Of a stretch of DNA of 64,000 nt, positions 19,324 through 26,634 are shown in pieces (position 1 is the stretch's first letter; the number at the start of each line of letters is the position of its first letter). The stretch is from contig PXRE01000011.1 in NCBI GenBank assembly GCA_003021085.1, positions 260,216 through 324,215 on the forward strand, read 5' to 3'. A program made the position numbers and the translations under genes. Source of the stretch: Halobacteriales archaeon QS_1_68_20. Lineage in GTDB: Archaea; Halobacteriota; Halobacteria; Halobacteriales; PXRE01. The notes below the pieces were generated by a model, which did not search any database, was not told the origin of the DNA, and saw nothing but the letters and a program-made list of their open reading frames with translations.

Positions 19324-20511
19324 CTACCCGCTGGCCGGCTCGAACGTGATCGGCAACGAGTCGAACCCCAGGATGATCGGATTCGCGTCGACTTTCGCGT
19401 CCTCGGTCCGGACCGCCATCCGGTCGACGCGGTCGAGCAACTCCGAGAGGACGACCCTGGCCTCCATCCGGGCGACCCGCGAGCCGAGACAGAAGTGGGT
19501 CCCGGTCCCGAACGCGAGGTGGGCGTCCTGGTCCCTGTCGTAGACGAACGAGCCGGGGTCCTCGAAGACCGCCGGGTCGCGGTTGGCCGACGCGATCCAG
19601 GACACGAGGCGGTCGCCCGCTTCGATCTCTCGACCGGCGACTTCCACGTCCCGCCGTGCGAGTCGCGGCACGGCCTGGGTGGGCGAGCGGTACCGGAGCG
19701 TCTCTTCGACGGCCCGCTCGATGGCCGCCTCGTCGCCGGCGAGTTCGCTCGCCAGTCCGTCCACCTGGTCGAGGCTGTAGACCGCGTTGGTCAGCAGCGT
19801 CGCGGGGACGGCACCGCCGATCATCAGCATCTCGCAGAACCCGATCAGGTCCTCGCCGGTGAGCGAGCGGCCGTCGACCTCGGCCTCGACGAGGCGGGTG
19901 ACCAGGTCCTCCCGCGGTCGCTCCCGGCGCGCGTCGATCAGGTCCCCGAGGAACTCGATCAGTTCGCGCCGGTAGGTCAGGGGATTCTCGACGGACGTCC
20001 CGTCGGCCGTCCGGCCCTGCAAGGCCTTCCAGGCGTACTCCAGGAACGTCTCGTGGTCCTCGCGGGGGATGCCGAGCAACTCCGCGATGGTGACCACCGC
20101 CATGGGGTACCCGAGGTCGTTCATCACGTCCAGGGAACCCCCCGGGAGGTGGCGCTCGATGCGTTCCGCCGCCGCCTCCCGGACGGCCGACTCGTACCTG
20201 TCGATGGACGACGGCTGGAAGAAGTCCGAAACGGCCGCCTGGAGGAAGTCGTGTCGGGGCGGGTCGCTGAACATCATCGACTTCGAGAGCGGGTCGTCGG
20301 GGCCGACGACCGTCTCGACTTCCACGGAGAACCGTTCGTCGTTCCCCAGCACCGCCTGGACGTGCTCGTAGGTGAACACGTCCCAGACGTTCCGGTCGGG
20401 GTCGTACCTGACGGGGTCGGACTCCCGCATCTCCGCGAACCAGGGGAAGGGCTCTCGTTTGGCCGCAGGATCGGACAGCGCCTCGGGCCCGTCGATCGGT
20501 ACGAGCGACAT
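19324..20511 (-). CDS. cytochrome P450 (second of two)
   Basis: This 395-residue P450 starts MSLVPIDGPEALSDPAAKRE. Heme loop FGTGTHFCLGSRVARME has axial Cys ~341, with ExxR in EETLRYRSP. The I helix reads MIGGAVPATLLTN: the expected acid-alcohol pair is replaced by Val-Pro with Thr one step late, as in some P450s that couple radicals instead of inserting oxygen. It is the first gene of the P450 pair on the minus strand. Its upstream region is shared with the divergent methyltransferase (~180 bp). Substrate inferred to be the small peptides from context only. Confidence 0.93.
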   Translation of the reverse strand: MSLVPIDGPEALSDPAAKREPFPWFAEMRESDPVRYDPDRNVWDVFTYEHVQAVLGNDERFSVEVETVVGPDDPLSKSMMFSDPPRHDFLQAAVSDFFQPSSIDRYESAVREAAAERIERHLPGGSLDVMNDLGYPMAVVTIAELLGIPREDHETFLEYAWKALQGRTADGTSVENPLTYRRELIEFLGDLIDARRERPREDLVTRLVEAEVDGRSLTGEDLIGFCEMLMIGGAVPATLLTNAVYSLDQVDGLASELAGDEAAIERAVEETLRYRSPTQAVPRLARRDVEVAGREIEAGDRLVSWIASANRDPAVFEDPGSFVYDRDQDAHLAFGTGTHFCLGSRVARMEARVVLSELLDRVDRMAVRTEDAKVDANPIILGFDSLPITFEPASG

Positions 20512-20658
20512 GATAATTCTTAGTTGGATCAGTAATTAGTAAAAGCGTTTCCACAGCTACAGGCCCTCCCGTCGGTTGGTGGCCTCGGCCGGTGATCGCC
20601 GACGCTAACGGACCGATCCACGGCGACTGCCGTCGAACCGGTCCCCGGCACGGGAAGG

Positions 20659-20665
20659 TTTATAA
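20659..20665 (+). promoter_or_regulatory. TATA box of the methyltransferase gene
   Basis: tttataa is centred 28 nt before the ATG at 20690, the standard haloarchaeal spacing for a leaderless or near-leaderless mRNA. Confidence 0.6.
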
Positions 20666-20689
20666 TTTCGACGGGGAAACGGCGAACGC

Positions 20690-21310
20690 ATGACCAGCGA
20701 GCGGTGGGTCCGCCTGTACGAGGAACGGGACTACGAGCGGCGGTCTTACCTCGAGGGCGAGGAGATGACGACCTACGCGACGCGTTTCTTCGAGGAGGTC
20801 GGCGTTCCAGAGACGATGGCGTCGGTCGGGTGCGGGCCGGCCGTGACCGAGTTCGAGCTGGCCGAGCGCTTCCCCGAGACCACCTTCGCCTGCTCGGACG
20901 TCTCCGAGCAAGTGATCGAGGACAACCGCGAACTCGCCGCCGAGCACGGTCTCGACAACATTACCTTCGAGGTCGCCGCGCTCCCCGACCTCGACCTGGG
21001 TCGCACGTTCGACGTCGTCTACTGCGTCGCCACGCTGTACTTCGTGGAGGACGTGGAGGCTGCCACCAGGTCGCTGTTCGACCACGTTGCCGACGGCGGC
21101 TACCTGGTGGTCAGTTACCCGACCGAAGGGCTACGGGAGTGGGCCTCTGGGCTGGACGACTTCGAGCAGTCGTTCTTCGAACCCGTGCTGGATGGGCGGA
21201 ACCTCACGACCGCGGCCGAGATCGAATCCTGGCTGGACGCGTCCGTCGAGAGCTACTGGTCGGTGGCCGACGCCGACGTCGAACCCGAGACGGCGTGCAT
21301 CCAGAAGTGA
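20690..21310 (+). CDS. class I SAM-dependent methyltransferase
   Basis: This 206-residue protein has a Rossmann methyltransferase core: motif I as MASVGCGPAVTEFELAERF near residues 43-61, the acidic end of strand 2 at FACSDVS, motif IV DVVYCVATLYFVEDVEAA near 109-126, and a motif-post-I-like VADGGYLVVSYP. It is short and has no extra substrate domain. It is divergent from the P450 pair and convergent with the SagB pair, so it is embedded in the cluster. A methyl transfer onto the peptide or its terminus is plausible; the target is unknown. Confidence 0.86.
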   Translation: MTSERWVRLYEERDYERRSYLEGEEMTTYATRFFEEVGVPETMASVGCGPAVTEFELAERFPETTFACSDVSEQVIEDNRELAAEHGLDNITFEVAALPDLDLGRTFDVVYCVATLYFVEDVEAATRSLFDHVADGGYLVVSYPTEGLREWASGLDDFEQSFFEPVLDGRNLTTAAEIESWLDASVESYWSVADADVEPETACIQK

Positions 21311-21343
21311 TCGGCGGACGGGCCGCCACGCCTGGGCTGGTTC

Positions 21344-22387
21344 CTACCTGATCGTCGCCCCACACAGGATCGGTTCCTCGTAGTAACTGAACCCCAGCTC
21401 CTCGTGGATCGACGGGTCGACGTCGAACGCAGGGTAACAGGTGTGGTCCATCCCGGTCGACAGCAGCCTGAACGTCTCCAGGAGGTGGCCGACGTCCTGC
21501 ACCACGACCGTGTAGCTCCTGGGGAGCTTGTACTTCATCATGTTGCGCTCGACCATGGAGCCACACAGTAGCACCACCTTCACGTCGTCGTCGTCGACGG
21601 ACGGGACGTACGGCGCCAGGTCCTGGACGCCGGCGTCGGAGACGCGTTCCAGTTCGTGTTCCTTCACGGAGTAATGGTACAGCCCCGGCGGGACGTCCTC
21701 GACGTCCCGGACGGCGACGTACGCCTCGGTCGGGTGCCGTGCACCGCCGGACGGACTCGTCTTCTTGAGGAACTCGGCGACCCTGGGGATGGCCTTCTTG
21801 TCGATCTCACCGAACGTCAGGTACAGCAACGCCGAGAGTTCGCGCCTGGTCAGGTCGTCGTCCGACGGGTCGGCCGACGGCGGGAACAGCGAGTCCCAGT
21901 CCTCGTCGACGATCTCGAACGAGGACGGGTCCGCCAGCGGCACCGACTCGGCGGACTCGTAGGTCTTGTACACCGGCGGGACCTCCTCGCCCTCCCACGC
22001 GCGCTTGATCCACTGGCCGCCGGGGGAGGAACTGTGGTCCTGCATGATGTCGGTCACCGCCAGGTAGTAATCCAGTTCCGCCTGCCAGCCGTCCCCGATC
22101 CAGGCGCGGGCCTCCTCGGCGAGGGCGTCGTAGGTGGATCCGGGGTGGATCAGCATGTCCTCGTCGGTGAACTCGTCGATCATCTCGTCGCCCTCCTCCT
22201 CGGGCACCCCGAGCAACGAGCAGAGTCGGTCGCGGGCGTCCGAACGGGAGCGCCACGTCGACGCGTAGTCGAAGAATGGGACGAGCCTGAGGTCCACCAC
22301 GTCGAACCGCTCGGTGGCGACGACGTTCACGAGGTTGAAGTCGCCGTCGATGCGGACGAACGGGTTGGTCTTCAGTATCTCCGTCAT
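21344..22387 (-). CDS. SagB/ThcOx-like nitroreductase-fold dehydrogenase (first)
   Basis: This 347-residue protein carries the SagB-type FMN signature KKTSPSGGARHPTEAYVAV near residues 208-226, then PPGLYHYSVKEHELERV, and ends in the typical ELGFSYYEEPILCGATI. SagB enzymes oxidise azoline rings to azoles in YcaO-dependent RiPPs. The N-terminal ~100 residues (VVDLRLVPFFDYASTWRSRS...) look like an added wHTH-type region that could bind a leader peptide. The start overlaps the stop of the next upstream gene by 4 nt (ATGA), so the two flavoproteins are co-translated. No YcaO cyclodehydratase is in the window, so the reaction may not be azole formation. Confidence 0.9.
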   Translation of the reverse strand: MTEILKTNPFVRIDGDFNLVNVVATERFDVVDLRLVPFFDYASTWRSRSDARDRLCSLLGVPEEEGDEMIDEFTDEDMLIHPGSTYDALAEEARAWIGDGWQAELDYYLAVTDIMQDHSSSPGGQWIKRAWEGEEVPPVYKTYESAESVPLADPSSFEIVDEDWDSLFPPSADPSDDDLTRRELSALLYLTFGEIDKKAIPRVAEFLKKTSPSGGARHPTEAYVAVRDVEDVPPGLYHYSVKEHELERVSDAGVQDLAPYVPSVDDDDVKVVLLCGSMVERNMMKYKLPRSYTVVVQDVGHLLETFRLLSTGMDHTCYPAFDVDPSIHEELGFSYYEEPILCGATIR

Positions 22388-23436
22388 CGTTCCTCCTCGA
22401 TGCCGTGGCCGAACGCCAGCACGTACCCGGGGGCTTCCCGGAGGCGGTTCGTCCGGAGGACGCTGGCGATGTCGGTGTCCTCGAACGCCGCGGTCTGGAA
22501 CGTGTCGAGGCCGTAGGCGGTGGCCGCGAGGAGTGCGACGTGAGCGAGCTGGGACGTCATGACGTAGGCCGTCCGCAGCCCCCGGGGGTGGGTCGTCTCC
22601 CGGCGGAGCGCCGGCCAGTCGATGGTGACGAATAGGGTCACAGCCGCGCGCTCGGCGTAGTCCTGCCCGACGATCAGTTGCGTAACCAGCTCGTCCAGTT
22701 CTTCGGCGTCGTAGGCCAGGTCCACCGGCTGGAGGCCGTATGCCTCCGGCAGGTACCTGTAGATTCCCGGTTCGACGCCCTCGACGCGGGCGACGAACGG
22801 GTAGACGTTCAGGTAGGTGGACCGCCGGGCCGCGATAGCGGCGGCCCCGGGGTCCCCGGCGAGTCCGCGTTCGAGGAGCCCGGACAGTTTTTCGGCGGCG
22901 ATGGAGTCGCCCGAGAAGTCCCGGCAGGTCTCACGGTCGAAGAGGACGTCCCCGACGGACTGCTCGGGGAACGACGGCGGCGAGGGGAGTTCGACGAGGT
23001 CCTCGCCGGTCCGGGTGCGGTCGGCCGGCCCACCCAGGGACGACTCGTCCCCGCCGGGTTCGACCGGGCCGGCGTCTCCGTCGGTGGCCCCGTTGACGTA
23101 CTCGTGGTAGTACAGTGCGAACCGCCACCCGTTGTCGATCCACTGCGTGACGTTCTCGCCGTACTCTGCTGCCGGGAGCAGGAACTCCTGCTCGCGGAGC
23201 CAGTCGAAGCTGGCTTCGGCGGCGTCGGCGTCGAGCCCCAGGTCGTCGACGAGCGCGCCGACGAGTTCGTCCCGGCTCCGGGGTTCGGTCGCCCAGTAGA
23301 GGCAGTACAGCTTCTCGACGTCGTCGCCGCCGACGATTGGGTCCCGTCCGGCGACGTTCCCGACGAATGCCGGATCGTCCTCGCGCTGGCCCCAGCCGCC
23401 GCGGAAGAATGGATTCGTCCGGTACCGCGTGGTCAT
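22384..23436 (-). CDS. divergent SagB-like flavoprotein (second)
   Basis: This 350-residue protein shares the layout of the downstream SagB homologue. An N-terminal helical/wHTH-like region (DVEKLYCLYWATEPRSRDEL) precedes a nitroreductase-fold half with RRSTYLNVYPFVARVEGVEP and GIYRYLPEAYGLQPV, where a SagB has SGGARHP...GLYHY. The canonical S-G-G-x-R-H-P flavin loop is degraded to AARRSTYLN, so it may be a catalytically altered or structural partner. A heteromeric pair with the downstream gene is likely given the 4-nt overlap. It lies 14 nt after the small WH/HH protein gene. Confidence 0.82.
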   Translation of the reverse strand: MTTRYRTNPFFRGGWGQREDDPAFVGNVAGRDPIVGGDDVEKLYCLYWATEPRSRDELVGALVDDLGLDADAAEASFDWLREQEFLLPAAEYGENVTQWIDNGWRFALYYHEYVNGATDGDAGPVEPGGDESSLGGPADRTRTGEDLVELPSPPSFPEQSVGDVLFDRETCRDFSGDSIAAEKLSGLLERGLAGDPGAAAIAARRSTYLNVYPFVARVEGVEPGIYRYLPEAYGLQPVDLAYDAEELDELVTQLIVGQDYAERAAVTLFVTIDWPALRRETTHPRGLRTAYVMTSQLAHVALLAATAYGLDTFQTAAFEDTDIASVLRTNRLREAPGYVLAFGHGIEEER

Positions 23437-23450
23437 CTATCTGGTCCCTC

Positions 23451-23810
23451 TCAGTCGGTGTTCCACAGCTGCATCGACTCGGCGTAGTTCTCCTCGTCCT
23501 CGTGGTCGTCGGACAACGTCGGGACGTGGTGCAGGTAGCCCCCGAGGATCTCGTCGCAGAACTCGTGGTATCGGGGCGTGTCGAGGATGAACTGGTGCCA
23601 GTACTCGTCTAGCTCGGGCGACGGCGACAGCGACTCGTCTTTGCTCTCCTTCCGCATCTGGAGCTCGGCCTTGATGAACCGCCTGAACTTGTTCTCGAGT
23701 TCGCCGGCGTTCTCGACGCCGTGACGTTCCCGCAGCCGTTCGGTTACCGGCTCGAGATGGAAGTCGCGGAGCTTCTGGAGCGATTCTTCGTATTCCTCTT
23801 CCGACATCAT
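23451..23810 (-). CDS. small GRDP-like (DUF1399-type) protein
   Basis: This 119-residue acidic protein begins MMSEEEYEESLQKLRDFHLE. The core near residues 69-95 reads DEYWHQFILDTPRYHEFCDE then GGYLHHVP, matching by eye the WH-x-HIL-D-x-x-x-Y...C...G...LHH pattern of glycine-rich-domain-like (GRDP/DUF1399) proteins. In that family the conserved His residues are suspected metal ligands. It is the first gene of an operon with the two flavoproteins (14-nt gap). The divergent side has a TATA-like tttatg in AT-rich DNA at ~23920-23934. Role in peptide modification or binding is inferred from context. Confidence 0.72.
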   Translation of the reverse strand: MMSEEEYEESLQKLRDFHLEPVTERLRERHGVENAGELENKFRRFIKAELQMRKESKDESLSPSPELDEYWHQFILDTPRYHEFCDEILGGYLHHVPTLSDDHEDEENYAESMQLWNTD

Positions 23811-23990
23811 GGTTGGTCCCTTCGGTTGCTGGTGTGGTCGTACCGGCCCGGACCGACCGAGCCGACGGGTCGCTCACCGCTTTGTTCTCGCTAACGCAGC
23901 TCGAACATACATTCCGTCCCTCACATAAATACAATGGTCGGTCCGGTAGAACGTCGCCACGGTCCCTCGAAACGGCCCCGTGGAAGCGGC

Positions 23991-24925
23991 CTAGCGGGGC
24001 GCGCCGACGTAGTGGGGCGGTTCCTGGTCGGAGCCGTAGTGGTTGTCCCAGAAGTTCACGTTCTGCCAGCTATCCGTGTGGACCTGGATGATGGCCTCGT
24101 CGGTCCAGTCGTTGGGCGTGTCCCGTGGCTCCTCGAAGTTGTAGAACCAGTTGTTCCAGATGTCCGCCCGGTCACTGGGAACGTCCCGGATGGCGACCCC
24201 CGGCATCTTCTTGTCCTTCCGGGATTCCACAGTTCCAGCATCGCCCAGGGATCCTGGTCGGTGTACAGGAGACCGCCGTCGGAGCCGTCGATACCGCGGT
24301 CGGAGGCCAGCGTGATGCCTTCGGGCACGGCCAGTTCCCTCGACCCCGTGTAAATCTCGGCGTCCGGGTCGACGTAGACGACGTCGCCACGCGAGGCGCT
24401 GTCGAACGCCGACTGCAGTTCCGAAAGCGTGGAGACGAAGTAATCCGCTTCGGAGGGCGGCATGGTCCGGGGGTAGCCGGCGCCGCCGATGACGTTGGGG
24501 TCCCGATCCGCCTGGTGGGTGACGTGGTCCCAGACCTCGCCGTTACCTGCCAACCGGAACCCGACCCCGCCGGACGCCCACGTGGTGTCGTCCGCCTCGA
24601 TGGACGCCAGGCGTTCGTCGGTGCTGTCGTCGTAGAGGTCGGCGTACACCGTCAGGTCGTCGGTCCAGACTTCGGCGCGGTACCAGCCGTCGACCTGGTC
24701 GCTGGTGGGCAGGTCCGTGCTGGCGATCCGGCTGAGGCTACCGTTCTCCTGGACCCACATCCGCCAGGCGCCCTGGCCGCTGATGCCGACGGCGTACCCG
24801 TCCGGACTGTCCGTCTCCGACTGCGCGAAGAAGTGCAGCGCCACGAAGTTGTCGTCGCCGACGTTGTCGAACCGGTAGGTGATCTCGTCACCGCGGGAGG
24901 GTGGAACTACCTCCGTCCCAATCCT
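23991..24925 (-). pseudogene. truncated, frameshifted exported beta-helix/LamG-like protein
   Basis: The minus strand encodes ITYRFDNVGDDNFVALHFFA and GYAVGISGQGAWRMWVQENG, a jelly-roll domain. After it come a linker with MPPSEADYFVSTLSELQSAF and a parallel beta-helix start (VVYVDPDAEIYTGSRELAVP) as in pectate-lyase-like surface proteins. At ~24225 the frame shifts and continues as ESRKDKKMPGVAIRDVPSDR to the stop at 23991. The N-terminus and signal peptide are absent: sequence upstream of ~24925 is unrelated AT-rich DNA. A 5' deletion plus a frame shift indicate a dead gene beside the peptide cluster. Confidence 0.7.
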
Positions 24926-25050
24926 TCCAGTGGTAGAAAAAGTAACTACAGAAGTGAATAATAGTAAAGAGGCCCCGCCGTCCCGGTCCAGCGGACGGTA
25001 GAAACGAGTCGCCGGGAGTACTCGGTCAGAAACGAGCCGAGAGGGGGGCG

Positions 25051-25516
25051 TTACGCTTCGGGTTCGGGCGCTTCCCCTTCGAGTTCCGCCAGCGCCTCTG
25101 CGGCCTCGCGCTTGTAGGTGTCCACGGGGAGGTCGTACTCCTCGCGGGCCATTCCTGCGTACTCGTTGGTCTCCGGGTCGAATCCCTCGACCCGTTCGAG
25201 GGTGCGCTCGGCGGTCTCGACGACCCAGCGGTCGCGGGTGTCCTCGTCGACCACGGTGATCGACTCGGGTCGGACCGAGACGTTGACCGTGCCGTCGTCC
25301 GTCTCGTAGGTGCGGGGCTTGCCGACGACCGACACGTAGGCGGGCGGTTCGAGGTCCCGCAGCATCGAGGCGGCGTCGGGCTGGTACTGGCCGGCGTACA
25401 CGAAGAACGTGCCCGTGGGGTCGACCACGCGGCCGCGCCAGTACTCGCTGTCGTCGCCGACTGAACTCGCGTGCGAAGACGCGCCGGGCGACTTCGCGGG
25501 TGGGAACGCTGGCCAT
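25051..25516 (-). pseudogene. rpap3: RPA-associated protein gene rpap3 with internal deletion and frame break
   Basis: The gene starts normally at ATG 25516 (MASVPTREVARRVFAREF), 3 bp from the rpa3 stop. Directly after that the sequence continues in another frame with SSVGDDSEYWRGRVVDPTGT, FFVYAGQYQPDAASM and the rest of a COG3390 OB-fold protein to 25051. From memory of the family, about 40 residues of the first OB strands are missing between these parts, and no alternative start exists in the second frame before GTG 25428. So the normal protein cannot be made without a frame shift. An N-truncated 125-residue product from GTG 25428 is possible. Confidence 0.75.
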
Positions 25517-25518
25517 GG

Positions 25519-26448
25519 TTACATCGACCTCGCTTTGATGAGGGTCTCCTCGGCGTCGACCGGGCCGGACAGTTCTTCCAGTTCGTCGACCAGCAGGTAC
25601 CGGCCCATCGTGGGGCCGGCGACCCTGTAGTACCGGCCGACGGTCTTGCTCCGCATCTCGTCGGCGACGACGGTCGTGTCCAGCGCGTCCATCGCCATGT
25701 CCTTGGCCTCCTCCAGGGTGATGCCGGTCAGTCGCTCGGTGGCCTCGCGGTCGAACAGCGTCTCGTGGACCTCGCGGCCGTCGTCGAGCACGCCCTTGAT
25801 CCGGAGGTCGAACTCGCCATCGACCTCGCCGTGTTCGCTACACCGGCCGTTCTGGAGGACGCGCGTGCAATCCTCCTCGGGACAGCGCTTGATCAGGCCG
25901 GACCCGGACTGGACGTCGACCAGCGCGCCCTCGACTTCCACGTCGTCGTCGCCGACCTCGATGTCCTCGTCCAGTTCCTCGATGGTCGTCGTGCGGTTGA
26001 GTTTGACCGAGTACCGGCCCTGGTACTCGTCGGTGACGACGTTGCGGAGCCGGTAGACCTTGTCCTCCTCCAGTTCCGGGAGGTCGGACTTGGACCACTT
26101 GGTGAACTTGATGGTCCCGGACTCGTCGCCGAGCAGGCCGACCTGCGCGACGGCGTCGCTGCGGGCGTCCCACAGGTCGACGACCTTCGCCGTGACGTCG
26201 ATCCACTGCTCGGGTTCGTCGACGTCGGCGACCTGCATCGACTCGTTGCCGCCGCCGTAGACCTCGTCGCGGTCGAGGTCGGCCTCGTCGAGGTAGTGGC
26301 TCTGGACGCTCCGGCGCGCCTCGTCGACGGGGACCTGGTAGTCCTCCACGAGGGTCCGGAGACGACCCTCGACGTCCTCGAGGCTCACGTCGAGGTGGTC
26401 CGAAAACTGCTCGTGTAGCTCCTCTGCCTGGGTACCCAAATCTGTCAT
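25519..26448 (-). CDS. rpa3: replication protein A (single-strand DNA-binding), RPA3 type
   Basis: This 309-residue protein starts MTDLGTQAEELHEQFSDHL and matches the haloarchaeal COG1599 RPA. After an N-terminal helical segment (~1-65) comes an OB fold at ~70-170 (WIDVTAKVVDLWDARSDAVAQ), then a zinc-binding C-terminal part with CPEEDC..., CSEHG near residues 189-206. It coats single-stranded DNA in replication and repair. In haloarchaea it is co-transcribed with rpap3, whose start here is 3 bp downstream but whose frame is broken. A TATA-like tttttaag lies upstream at ~26505-26515. Confidence 0.95.
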   Translation of the reverse strand: MTDLGTQAEELHEQFSDHLDVSLEDVEGRLRTLVEDYQVPVDEARRSVQSHYLDEADLDRDEVYGGGNESMQVADVDEPEQWIDVTAKVVDLWDARSDAVAQVGLLGDESGTIKFTKWSKSDLPELEEDKVYRLRNVVTDEYQGRYSVKLNRTTTIEELDEDIEVGDDDVEVEGALVDVQSGSGLIKRCPEEDCTRVLQNGRCSEHGEVDGEFDLRIKGVLDDGREVHETLFDREATERLTGITLEEAKDMAMDALDTTVVADEMRSKTVGRYYRVAGPTMGRYLLVDELEELSGPVDAEETLIKARSM

Positions 26449-26634
26449 GGTCTCACTGTCTCCGCTTTGGTTTCGATGGGAGACATACGACGGTTGGTTC
26501 CTGATGACTTAAAAAGTTCCGTGAGCGGAGCGGAAGTGAATTCCTGGCCGTCGCGGGCGCTCGGCGGGAAGCCACCACAACTAAGAGGGCCTGTCGGGAT
26601 ACTAACTTGACGGCCGCGCGACGGCCACGAAACT

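Noticed and set aside
24056..25516. Single 486-residue minus-strand gene
   Set aside because: It merges the start of rpap3, AT-rich spacer and the beta-helix remnant by chance; the parts belong to different genes.
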